A stretch of 64,000 bases of DNA from Hymenobacter sp. UV11 (GTDB taxonomy: Bacteria > Bacteroidota > Bacteroidia > Cytophagales > Hymenobacteraceae), in assembly GCF_004684095.1 (NCBI RefSeq), contig NZ_SRII01000006.1, positions 186,001 through 250,000 of the forward strand. The letters run 5' to 3'. The notes under the pieces are model-generated. The model worked only from the letters and a program-made list of their open reading frames with translations. It was not told where the DNA came from and ran no database searches. Position 1 is the first letter of the stretch, and every line of letters begins with the position of its first letter. The position numbers and the translations under genes are program-made. Shown here piece by piece: positions 23,025 through 30,715 of this stretch.

Positions 23025-23848
23025 TGGACAATGCGCAGCTGGCTAATGCCAGCTTGAACGACATCGTATTCGAGGGGCGTAATAAAGAGTACGGCGCTTT
23101 TCAGCTTCGGCGTATCTATGGGCGCAACGTAACGCGGGCGCTCATCGTTGGTACGGCCCTGCTGGCGCTCCTAGTATTCATTCCGGCCATCGCCAAGATG
23201 CTGGAAGACCGGAAGCCGAAGGAAGTACTCAACCTGAAGGAGAACGTCCTCATGGATGCTCCTCCCTTGGACAATGCTACCCCTCCCCCGCCTCCCCCAC
23301 CGCCACCCGAAACGCCCCCACCCCCGCCGCCCAAGCTGACGACCGTGAAGTTTACTCCGCCGGTTGTAAAGAAGGACGAAGAGGTAAAGAAGGAAGAAGT
23401 TCCGGACCAAGACGAGCTGAAGGATAAAACGGTAGCTACCGTGACCGTAAAAGGCAACACGGACGCCCCCGACCTCAGCGCCCTGAGTGGCGAAGGCAAC
23501 AAGGTGGTAGAAGAGGTTGTTGAAGCCAAAGTCTACACCTACGTAGAGCAGATGCCAGCCCTCCCCGGTGGTGGCGGCATGGGTGCCATCGTAAACGCTA
23601 TTCAGAAAAACTTCCGCTACCCTGCGGTTGACCTGCGCAACCAGGTAGAAGGCCGGGTTTTCGCCAGCTTTACGGTAGATGAGAACGGCGACGTTTCGGA
23701 CGTAAAAATTGTGAAAGGCCTGACTGGTACAGTTGACGCCGAAACTATCCGTTCCATCAAAGCGCTGCCGAAGTTTATCCCAGGCAAGCAGAATGGCCGG
23801 GCAGTGAAAGTATCGTTTACGGTACCGGTAACGCTGAAAATTCAGTAG
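23021..23848 (+). CDS. tonB: Energy transducer TonB
   Basis: 275 residues. The N-terminus LNDIVFEGRNKEYGAFQLRRIYGRNVTRAL is the cytoplasmic segment typical of Bacteroidota TonB. It is followed by one membrane helix (about 45-65), a Pro-rich spacer with runs of 8-9 prolines (about 90-110), a Lys/Glu-rich part, and the C-terminal TonB domain (about 185-275: FRYPAVDLRNQVEGRVFASFTVDENGDVSDVKIVKGL...FTVPVTLKI). It carries the proton-motive force across the periplasm to TonB-dependent receptors, for example the one at 6.99-9.67 kb. The start overlaps the preceding exbD stop. Confidence 0.93.
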   Translation: MMDNAQLANASLNDIVFEGRNKEYGAFQLRRIYGRNVTRALIVGTALLALLVFIPAIAKMLEDRKPKEVLNLKENVLMDAPPLDNATPPPPPPPPPETPPPPPPKLTTVKFTPPVVKKDEEVKKEEVPDQDELKDKTVATVTVKGNTDAPDLSALSGEGNKVVEEVVEAKVYTYVEQMPALPGGGGMGAIVNAIQKNFRYPAVDLRNQVEGRVFASFTVDENGDVSDVKIVKGLTGTVDAETIRSIKALPKFIPGKQNGRAVKVSFTVPVTLKIQ

Positions 23849-23868
23849 TCTGAAACTGCTATAAGGAG

Positions 23869-23905
23869 AAGGCCCTGGCTGCAATGCAGCCAGGGCCTTT
23901 TTGCG
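23869..23905 (+). terminator. Terminator of the exbB-exbD-exbD-tonB operon
   Basis: Perfect 14-bp stem (23869-23882 with 23886-23899) ending in T5, 20 bases after the tonB stop codon. Confidence 0.9.
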
Positions 23906-24028
23906 TACGCGGCAAAAAAATAATGCTGCATAAAAGTGTGGCGGTGATGTGGAAAAAAGAGTGCGATAGCATCAGTCTGGTAGCTAGCTGCTTTCAACAT
24001 TTTCCCTCACTTATTCTTTTTGCCCACC

Positions 24029-24859
24029 ATGCCACTTCTTCCCGCATTCTTGTTCGACAGCCTTGACGAGGTTGTATTTGAAGGCCGCAACCAAGCCTAC
24101 GGCGCCTACCAACTGCGTCATGATTACCAGCGCAACCTTGCTTCGGCCGGGGGCATCACGCTGCTGCTATTTGCCTTTTTACTGCTTAGCTGGGCAGCTT
24201 GGCGGCAGCTGGTGCCCACAGCCACGCCGATGGTTATTCTCACGCACAAGGTGACTCCTATCATTCCACCAGCAACTGTTGTAATAGAGCACCCGAAAGT
24301 AGCCGAGCCGCAGCAGCCCCGCGCCCGGGCTGTTGCCACGCACCCGGCGCCAGCTATTCCTCATGAAGTAGTGAAAGATGATATGCCTCAGCCACGCCCT
24401 ACCCCCACCCCGCTGGCTGGCGTGCCAGATGGACCCGTGGGACCAGCCACCCCGAATGCGACTGATGCGCTTGCATCGTCTACCGAAGTTGGCGGCAAAG
24501 TAGGGGGTAGCGAAACAGGTACGGTTACTACTGCCACGTCCAGTGAGCCGTTTATAGTCGTTGAGAAAATGCCGGAGTTTGCGGGTGGGCAGGAGGCCAT
24601 GCTGCGCTACCTGCGCAGCCACTTGCGCTACCCTGGCGCGGCGCTGGCCGAAGGGATTGGAGGACGCGTGTTTTTGAGCTTCGTAGTGCAGGCCGATGGC
24701 TCTATCTCCGAGGTAACGGTGCTCAAGGGCTTGGGCTACGGCCTCGATGAGGAGGCACAACGCGTAGTGCGCCAGATGCCTAATTGGACGCCGGGCTACC
24801 AAAGTAAGCACGCCGTACCGGTGCGCTTTACCTTGCCCATCACGTTTCAATATCAGTAA
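24029..24859 (+). CDS. Energy transducer TonB, second copy
   Basis: 276 residues from the ATG at 24029; the TTG three codons earlier is unlikely. It has the same plan as the gene before it: LDEVVFEGRNQAYGAYQLRHDYQRNL, a membrane helix (about 39-59), a Pro/Ala/Thr-rich spacer, and a TonB C-terminal domain (LRYPGAALAEGIGGRVFLSFVVQADGSISEVTVLKGL). The spacer lacks the polyproline runs of the first copy. It lies beyond a strong terminator and so has its own promoter. It may serve a different set of receptors or carry signals (inference). Confidence 0.9.
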   Translation: MPLLPAFLFDSLDEVVFEGRNQAYGAYQLRHDYQRNLASAGGITLLLFAFLLLSWAAWRQLVPTATPMVILTHKVTPIIPPATVVIEHPKVAEPQQPRARAVATHPAPAIPHEVVKDDMPQPRPTPTPLAGVPDGPVGPATPNATDALASSTEVGGKVGGSETGTVTTATSSEPFIVVEKMPEFAGGQEAMLRYLRSHLRYPGAALAEGIGGRVFLSFVVQADGSISEVTVLKGLGYGLDEEAQRVVRQMPNWTPGYQSKHAVPVRFTLPITFQYQ

Positions 24860-24987
24860 AGTAAGTGCGGATAGTAGGAAACTGAGATTTTGTGACCTTT
24901 TTTGCAGGCTAATTGCTAGCCCGCACTACTCATCGAACAAATCAGGTATTTGCGCGGGTTACGGTATAGTATCACATTTGCTATCCC

Positions 24988-25254
24988 ATGCCCCAATCCA
25001 CCACCGAAGAGCGCCTTGGTTCTCCCCAGCGCATAGTGCGCTTCTTCACCCTGATTATGTCGCTGGTTTACACCGCATTGGGCATTTGGCTGTGGGTCAC
25101 CGCCAAACACCAGTCGGCGGCCGGCGCCTTGCTACCCCTGGGTCCCAAAACCCGCATGGTGCTTGGCACCGTATTCATCCTCTACGGCATCATTCGCTTC
25201 GTACGTACCATTCGTAGCCAATTTCGCAAACCCACGCGCAATGAGTTTAACTAA
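24988..25254 (+). CDS. Small two-helix membrane protein, hypothetical
   Basis: 88 residues with two membrane helices (about 19-40 and 57-75), a charged N-terminus and a basic C-terminus. No family known to me. It overlaps the following lipoprotein gene by 14 bases in another frame, so the two are probably co-translated and may work together at the inner membrane. The start has a CACATTTG box just 8 bases ahead of it, so a leaderless or near-leaderless transcript is possible. Confidence 0.75.
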   Translation: MPQSTTEERLGSPQRIVRFFTLIMSLVYTALGIWLWVTAKHQSAAGALLPLGPKTRMVLGTVFILYGIIRFVRTIRSQFRKPTRNEFN

Positions 25255-26260
25255 TCTGTTTTCTCGGCCAGACCGCCTGGTGCTGGCGGCGCTGCTCGTA
25301 ACATCGTGCCTGCTGCCAAGCTGCCACCCCGACCGGGGTGCTGGCACCAGTGAGGACTTTACCGACACGCCTACGAGCGGCCACGTGGGCATTAGCGTAG
25401 ACGAAACGTTTGCGCCTGTACTAGAATCGCAGGTAGATACGTTTCAGAAGCTCTACGTCGATGCGCATCTGAAAGTGAGCTACCAACCAGAAGACAACGT
25501 TTTTCTGGAGCTGCTCAACGACAAGGTGAAGGCCATCGTCGTTTCGAGAGACTTGAATGACGCAGAAAAAAAGGAATTGGATAAGCAGACCATGATACCG
25601 CGCACCACAAAAGTGGGCATCGATGGCCTGGCCATTATTCTGCATCCATCTAACCCCGACTCGCTGCTGACTCTCACGCAGCTAAGCAGTATTTTTGGGG
25701 GCCAGACTACCCAGTGGAACCAGGTCAGTGGCCAGAAGAAGCTCGGCGTCATTAACGTGGTATTCGATGCGAACCGCAGCAGCACCAGCCGCTTCGTGCG
25801 CGATACGCTGCTGCATGGCGGCGCGCTCAGCACCAAGGCCTTCGCGGCGCAGTCAAATCCTAAGCTGCTTGACTACGTGGCTACCCACCCCAATGCCATT
25901 GGCGTAGTGGGTGTAAACTGGATTTCGGATTTTGACGACCCCAATGTGCGCGGCTTTCTGAAGCGGGTGCGGGTAGCCGGCATCACGGCGCGGCCCAATC
26001 CGACGAAAGATGATTACATCAAGCCCTACCAGGTGTACCTGGCACCTAAGCCGCCGGCGATGCTGCAGGCGCACCCCGAGCTGCAGAACTACCCGCTGCG
26101 CCGCGATATATTCATCATCAGCCGGGAGGCGCGCGCCGGTTTGGCCTCCGGATTCTTATCGTTTGTGGCCGGCCAAAAGGGCCAACTCATTTTTCAAAAA
26201 GCCGGCCTGATGCCTGCCAATATGCAAGCGCGCATCGTGACCACCAACAAGCGCAAGTGA
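25241..26260 (+). CDS. PstS-like substrate-binding lipoprotein
   Basis: 339 residues from the ATG at 25241. A lipoprotein signal ends in the lipobox LPSC (Cys near 28), so it is lipid-anchored outside the inner membrane. The rest is a PBP-like type 2 fold as in phosphate-binding PstS: LYVDAHLKVSYQPEDNVFLELLNDKVKAIVVSRDL, GIDGLAIILHPSNPDSLLTLTQLSSIFGGQTTQWNQV, FDANRSSTSRFVRDTLL and IGVVGVNWISD. No pstC, pstA or pstB gene is near. The conserved position of such proteins after ExbB-ExbD-TonB genes in Bacteroidota suggests a part in TonB-dependent uptake or sensing and not a classical ABC transporter (inference). Confidence 0.82.
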   Translation: MSLTNLFSRPDRLVLAALLVTSCLLPSCHPDRGAGTSEDFTDTPTSGHVGISVDETFAPVLESQVDTFQKLYVDAHLKVSYQPEDNVFLELLNDKVKAIVVSRDLNDAEKKELDKQTMIPRTTKVGIDGLAIILHPSNPDSLLTLTQLSSIFGGQTTQWNQVSGQKKLGVINVVFDANRSSTSRFVRDTLLHGGALSTKAFAAQSNPKLLDYVATHPNAIGVVGVNWISDFDDPNVRGFLKRVRVAGITARPNPTKDDYIKPYQVYLAPKPPAMLQAHPELQNYPLRRDIFIISREARAGLASGFLSFVAGQKGQLIFQKAGLMPANMQARIVTTNKRK

Positions 26261-26333
26261 ACTACCTTCCTCTTGGCTGCGTAGTATAGTTACGCATCTT
26301 TCACCAAAAATTTACCCTTTTCTTTCCTACCCT

Positions 26334-27965
26334 ATGTCTTTTAAGCCCTGGAAACCGCTGCTGCTGACCGCCCTCACCGTAGGAGCCGGCGCTACGGCCG
26401 CCACCGCACAGAGCGTAGCTTCTGCTCAGAAAGCTATCGAGCTAGGCCGCTACAAAGAGGCCCGTGCCGCTCTGCGCGGCAATAGCAGCCCCGAAGCCAG
26501 CTTCGAGCTAGGCCGCATCTACCAGATGCGCGAGTTACCCGATTCGGCTTCTTATTACTTCAGCCGTGCCGCTGGCTCTACCCCCTTCGGAATGGTAGCT
26601 GAAGGCCGCGCCCTTTTGGCTAAAAACCGCGCCAGCGAGGCCGATGCCAAGTTTGACGCTGCTGCCAAAGCGACCAAAAACAAAGACGCCAAGGTGCTGA
26701 CCATGATTGCGCAGGCCTACGGCGAGTCGGACGTGAAGGATATTACCCGTGCCCTGACCTACGAGAAGGCCGCTGAGGCCCTCGGCAAAGGCAAGGACAA
26801 TCCTGAGCTGATGATTGCCCGTGGCGACATCTACCTGCATTCGGACCAGGGTGGCGGTGAGGCCATGAGCAGCTTTGACCGCGCCACCGCCGCTAACCCT
26901 AACAGTGCCGAAGGCTTTTACAAGAAGGGCGTTCTAAACGTGCGTAGCCGCAACGGTGCCGCTGCTAAGGAGAACCTGGATAAAGCTATTGCGCTCGACC
27001 CGAACTACGCCCCGGCTTACAAGGAGTTGGCGGAGATGTACTATTCGGCCGGCCAGTACCCAAAAGCGCTGGAGACTTTCCAGCAGTACCAGGCCAAAGC
27101 AGAGAAGTCGTCTGATACCGATGCTGAATATGCGTCGTTCCTGTACCTGACCAAAAAGTATCCTGAGTCGATGGCAGAAATTGATAAGGTGTTGGCTGTT
27201 GAGCCCAATAACCTGACGATGAATCGCCTCAAGGCTTATACCCTGTACGAAACCAATGATTATACGGGCGCTGCTACGGCAATGGACAAGTATATGAAGC
27301 TGGCTCCGGCCGAGAAAATCATCCCGGAAGACTACTCGTATCAGGCTAAGATTCTGCTCAAGTCGGGCCGGAGCGATGAGGCTCTTTCGGTATTGCAGAA
27401 AGCAATTTCGCTGACCACTGACCCGGACAAGAAAGCCGACTTGCAGAACGACCTCGCAGCCGCTTACATGGCGCAAAAGAACTACCCGGCTGCTATTGGT
27501 ATCTACAAGGCCAAGCTCAGGACCCCGCAGGGTGACCTCACTGACCAGTTCCGCCTTGCTACCGCCTTCAGCAACAGCAAGCAATATGTGCAGGCCGACA
27601 GCGTGTATGGCATCATCACCACGGCTAAGCCTACCTACGCTCCTGCTTGGCAGGCTCGCGCTCAGGCCAACTTCTACCAGGACCAGGATTCTAAGCAGGG
27701 CTTGGCCAAGCCTTACTATGAGAAATATATCGAAGTTGCTGGCACCGACCCCGACAAGTACAAGAGCGGCTTGGTTGAGGCTAACAACTACCTCGGCTAC
27801 TACAGTCTGCAGAAGGGTGACAAGCCAACCGCTACCACGTACTACGAGAAAGTACTGGCTATTGACCCCGCTAACAAGGATGCCGCCAACGCGATGAAAA
27901 TCATCAAGGCTCCGGCCCGTTCGGCAGCTCCGGCTCGTAAAACGACTGCTACCCGCAAGAAGTAG
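26334..27965 (+). CDS. Tetratricopeptide repeat protein, periplasmic
   Basis: 543 residues with a signal peptide ending near residue 25 (ATAQS). The whole mature chain is made of TPR helices, about 11-13 units, with recognisable ones such as AAKENLDKAIALDPNYAPAYKELAEMYYSAGQYPKAL and MAEIDKVLAVEPNNLTMNRLKAYTLYETNDY. The tail is basic (Lys/Arg/Ala/Thr). It follows the PstS-like gene by 73 bases and has its own terminator, so the pair probably forms one unit with the TonB system as the membrane partner. TPR proteins serve as scaffolds; the ligand is unknown. The word CTACCCCC near codon 82 is part of the coding sequence. Confidence 0.85.
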   Translation: MSFKPWKPLLLTALTVGAGATAATAQSVASAQKAIELGRYKEARAALRGNSSPEASFELGRIYQMRELPDSASYYFSRAAGSTPFGMVAEGRALLAKNRASEADAKFDAAAKATKNKDAKVLTMIAQAYGESDVKDITRALTYEKAAEALGKGKDNPELMIARGDIYLHSDQGGGEAMSSFDRATAANPNSAEGFYKKGVLNVRSRNGAAAKENLDKAIALDPNYAPAYKELAEMYYSAGQYPKALETFQQYQAKAEKSSDTDAEYASFLYLTKKYPESMAEIDKVLAVEPNNLTMNRLKAYTLYETNDYTGAATAMDKYMKLAPAEKIIPEDYSYQAKILLKSGRSDEALSVLQKAISLTTDPDKKADLQNDLAAAYMAQKNYPAAIGIYKAKLRTPQGDLTDQFRLATAFSNSKQYVQADSVYGIITTAKPTYAPAWQARAQANFYQDQDSKQGLAKPYYEKYIEVAGTDPDKYKSGLVEANNYLGYYSLQKGDKPTATTYYEKVLAIDPANKDAANAMKIIKAPARSAAPARKTTATRKK

Positions 27966-27990
27966 CAGCTGCTTAACCAGCCACCTATCA

Positions 27991-28024
27991 AAGAGGCCCC
28001 GCGCAAGTTGCGCGGGGCTTCTTT
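27991..28024 (+). terminator. Terminator of the TPR protein gene
   Basis: GC-rich 11-bp stem (27996-28006 with 28008-28018, true loop about five bases) flanked by AAGAG and CTTCTTT, 30 bases after the stop codon. It may also serve the convergent rluD. Confidence 0.8.
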
Positions 28025-28050
28025 GTGTTTAGAGGGGGGGGTAGGGCTGG

Positions 28051-29097
28051 CTACTGCGCGGCAGCCCAGGCTTCCCATTTGGCCAGCGCGGTCGCAAAGT
28101 CAGTGGGTAGCTCGGCTTCAAAATGCAGTCGCTCGCCAGTGGTGGGGTGCACCAAGCCCAGTGAGCGCGCGTGCAGTGCCTGCCGGGGCAGCGCGGCAAA
28201 GCAGCCCTCTACGAATGTTTTGTAGGCGCCCGTAGCCTGCCCAAAGCGAATCTTATCGCCGCCGTAGGTAGCATCGTTGAAGAGCGCGTGCCCGATATAC
28301 TGCATATGGGCCCGAATCTGGTGGGTGCGGCCGGTTTCGAGACGGCACTCCAGCAACGTAACGGGGCCGTAGCGCTGGCGCGCCTGATAGTGCGTCACGG
28401 CAGCTTTGCCTTGCTCACCGTCGGGGTACACGGCCTGCACCTTGCGGTCGCGCAGGCTGCGCCCCACGTGGCCGCGCACGGTGCCCGCGTCTTCCTCAAA
28501 CTTGCCCCACACCAGCGCCAGGTAGCTGCGCTCAATGGTGTGGTGAAAAAACTGCTGCGAGAGGTGCGTCATGGCCCACTCGGTTTTGCCAATCACCAGC
28601 AACCCCGACGTATCCTTGTCGATGCGGTGCACCAAGCCGGGCCGAATCTCGCCGTTGCGGCCCGTGGGCAGGTTGGCCAGGTGGTAGGCGAGGCCGTTCA
28701 CCAGCGTGCCCTCCCAGTGGCCGTAGGCCGGATGCACGACCATGCCAGCGGGCTTATTCACAATGAGCAGCTCGTCGTCCTCGTAGCGAATGTCGAGGTC
28801 CATCGGCTCGGGCACTATACCGCCCGTGCGCGGCGGCTCGGGCAGCGTGATGGTGATAACGTCGGCCGGCCGTACCCGGTAATTGGGTTTGGTAACGTGG
28901 CCATTCACCTGCACCGCTTCGGCTCGAATGGCATCCTGAATCTTGGTGCGCGAGGCATTCGCCAGGCGGTTGAGCAAGAACTTATCGAGACGCAGCAGCT
29001 CCTGGCCGCGGTCAACTACAACGCGATGGTGCTCATATAATTCGTCTTCCTCACCGGCTTCGTCAGGCTCCAGGTCGGGGTCGGGGGGTAGGGACAT
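28051..29097 (-). CDS. rluD: RluD-type 23S rRNA pseudouridine synthase
   Basis: 348 residues from the ATG at 29097; the GTG at 29163 would read through the repeated terminator region. An acidic N-terminus is followed by an S4 RNA-binding domain (about 35-95: LRLDKFLLNRLANASRTKIQDAIRAEAVQVNG) and the pseudouridine synthase domain with the catalytic HRIDKDTSGLLV (Asp). RluA-family members of this length with an S4 domain modify helix 69 of 23S rRNA (positions 1911, 1915 and 1917 in E. coli) or related sites. It ends a long minus-strand series of envelope genes but is separated from them by a terminator. Confidence 0.9.
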   Translation of the reverse strand: MSLPPDPDLEPDEAGEEDELYEHHRVVVDRGQELLRLDKFLLNRLANASRTKIQDAIRAEAVQVNGHVTKPNYRVRPADVITITLPEPPRTGGIVPEPMDLDIRYEDDELLIVNKPAGMVVHPAYGHWEGTLVNGLAYHLANLPTGRNGEIRPGLVHRIDKDTSGLLVIGKTEWAMTHLSQQFFHHTIERSYLALVWGKFEEDAGTVRGHVGRSLRDRKVQAVYPDGEQGKAAVTHYQARQRYGPVTLLECRLETGRTHQIRAHMQYIGHALFNDATYGGDKIRFGQATGAYKTFVEGCFAALPRQALHARSLGLVHPTTGERLHFEAELPTDFATALAKWEAWAAAQ

Positions 29098-29125
29098 AAG
29101 GCAGCAGAGGGGGGTAGGAAACACG

Positions 29126-29155
29126 AAAAAAGCCGGAGCCACTGGCTCCGGCTTT
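29126..29155 (-). terminator. Terminator after the ompH genes
   Basis: Perfect 10-bp stem (AGCCGGAGCC...GGCTCCGGCT, 29131-29152) with T6 on the minus strand. It follows the OmpH gene ending at 29177 and precedes rluD. Confidence 0.88.
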
Positions 29156-29176
29156 CTAGCCACTGAAAAGCGACTA

Positions 29177-29809
29177 CTACTTGGTTTTCGTTTTGGTCTT
29201 GCCAGCGGGTGCGGGGGGCACGCCGGTCGAAGGAGCCTTGGGCGCCTGGATAGAAGAACCCGGCGCGTTAGCGGTCGGCGTGATACCCATCTTCTTCAAG
29301 ATGATGTCCGACACGTCACCATCCTTGGGGCCGTGCAGCAGCACCGGGTTGCTACCCGAGTCCGAGTTCAGCACGTAGGTGTAGCCACTCTCTTCGGCCA
29401 CGGCATCAATGGTCTTCTGAATCTTGTCGAGCACCGGACGCAACAGGGCCTGCTGCTTTTGCTGCATCGACTGCTGGGCGCTCTGGCCAAACTCCTGAAT
29501 GCTCTGGCCCAGGGTAGTCAACTCCTTTTCCTTGTCAGCCTTGATAACGGGAGTCATCGTAGACTGACCTTTCTGGTAAGCTTCCAGCTTGGTCTGGTAC
29601 TCGGTCTGCTTGCTCTTAATCTGGGCTTCGAGTTGCGTACCGTAGGCTTTCAGGTCCGATTCTATCTGCTTGCTCTCGGGCATCTGGCTCAGCACGTACT
29701 CCACGCTGGTGTAGCCGATTTTAAGGGGGGCCTGGGCCTGGGCGCTCGGAGCGAAGAACGAACCGGCAATAAGCAGCGCGGCGGCGAAGGTCAGGTGAAG
29801 GTTTTTCAC
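29177..29809 (-). CDS. OmpH/Skp family periplasmic chaperone, copy 1
   Basis: 210 residues from the GTG at 29809; the TTG at 29854 lies in the presumed -7 box and can be ruled out. A signal peptide ends ...APSAQAQA. The mature part starts LKIGYTSVEYVLSQMPESKQIESDLKAYG and has the long coiled-coil hairpin of Skp (about 50-125), then GYTYVLNSDSG. The C-terminal tail is Pro/Ala/Lys-rich. Skp-like proteins hold unfolded outer-membrane proteins on their way to BamA, whose gene is upstream on the same strand. Confidence 0.9.
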   Translation of the reverse strand: MKNLHLTFAAALLIAGSFFAPSAQAQAPLKIGYTSVEYVLSQMPESKQIESDLKAYGTQLEAQIKSKQTEYQTKLEAYQKGQSTMTPVIKADKEKELTTLGQSIQEFGQSAQQSMQQKQQALLRPVLDKIQKTIDAVAEESGYTYVLNSDSGSNPVLLHGPKDGDVSDIILKKMGITPTANAPGSSIQAPKAPSTGVPPAPAGKTKTKTK

Positions 29810-29851
29810 GCGTTTTACGAAGGAAGTCAAGGTTTTGAAAAATTCTAAGTG

Positions 29852-29859
29852 CAAAGTTA
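29852..29859 (-). promoter_or_regulatory. Candidate -7 box (TAACTTTG) of the first ompH gene
   Basis: On the minus strand TAACTTTG fits TAnnTTTG exactly, 43 bases before the GTG start. It also lies just after the stop of the second ompH gene, where a short GGGC/GCCC hairpin may end upstream transcripts. Confidence 0.5.
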
Positions 29860-29865
29860 ACTATT

Positions 29866-30561
29866 CTAGGGCTTTTTGCCCGCGTTAGCCTTAGTGGCTT
29901 TCGTGGTCGAGGGTTTTGCGTCGGTCGTAGTTTCCGGCGCTCCCGAATCTGACTCAAAATTGGGGTCGGTACTGGCCGTAGGAGTTTTAGGTGGCTTCAC
30001 GGTTTTCACGGGGCCTTTGGGGGCGGGCTGGTTGCGGGTGGGGCTACCCAGGCCTAGCTCCTCCAGTACAAACTCGGTGTAGTCGTGCGTGGGATTGGCG
30101 TAGAGCATAGTCAGGTCGCCGTTGCGGTCAAACATGAAGTCCAGCTTTCGGAGCTTCACCACCTTTTCTACGGCGTCAAAAATCTTGTCCTGCGCGGGTT
30201 TGTTCAACTCGACGCGCTTTTTGAAGAGCTGCCCTTCGTAGCCAAATTGCTTGGTTTCGTAGGCTTTTACCTCCTGTTCCTTCTTCAGAATTTCATCCTG
30301 GCGCTTCTTCTTCATGGCTTCCGTCAGCACCACTTCCTCGTTTTGATAGGTGTGGTACATCTGGTCCAGGTCTTTCTTCTGCGCTTCGATTTCCTTCTGC
30401 CAGGTATCGGTCATCTTACCCAGCTCTACCTGCGCCTGGGCATACTCGGGCATCTTGCTCATAATGAACTCGGTGTCGATGTAGCCAAACTTCTGGCCCC
30501 AGGCCGGGACAAAAGCGCCCAGCAACAGCAACGCCAGCAGGTAACGAGCAACGTGGGTCAT
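29866..30561 (-). CDS. OmpH/Skp family periplasmic chaperone, copy 2
   Basis: 231 residues with a signal peptide ending PAWGQ. The mature start KFGYIDTEFIMSKMPEYAQAQVELGKM and the long Lys/Glu/Gln-rich coiled coil (about 45-130) are typical of Skp. NGDLTMLYANPTHDYTEFVLEELG follows, and then a disordered Pro/Thr/Lys tail longer than in copy 1. Tandem ompH genes after bamA are usual in Bacteroidota. About 155 bases separate it from bamA, so a separate promoter may exist. Confidence 0.9.
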   Translation of the reverse strand: MTHVARYLLALLLLGAFVPAWGQKFGYIDTEFIMSKMPEYAQAQVELGKMTDTWQKEIEAQKKDLDQMYHTYQNEEVVLTEAMKKKRQDEILKKEQEVKAYETKQFGYEGQLFKKRVELNKPAQDKIFDAVEKVVKLRKLDFMFDRNGDLTMLYANPTHDYTEFVLEELGLGSPTRNQPAPKGPVKTVKPPKTPTASTDPNFESDSGAPETTTDAKPSTTKATKANAGKKP

Positions 30562-30715
30562 GCGGAAAAAATGAGGGGGTAGGGCCGGCCAGATGGCGAT
30601 ATCATTAAGAGCTTAACGAACGAGCCGAGCCATTTAGTTTACAAGGTTTGACACTAAGCCCCAGTCTTTTCACAAACCGCAGCCACGCTCCTAAACGTTC
30701 AGCCGGCTCTCAAAC

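Noticed and set aside
25241..26260. A phosphate ABC transporter operon
   Set aside because: Only a binding-protein-like lipoprotein is present; no pstC, pstA, pstB or phoU gene is seen around it.
29810..29854. Start of the first ompH gene at the TTG at 29854
   Set aside because: This codon lies in the candidate -7 box TAACTTTG. The GTG at 29809 gives a normal signal peptide.
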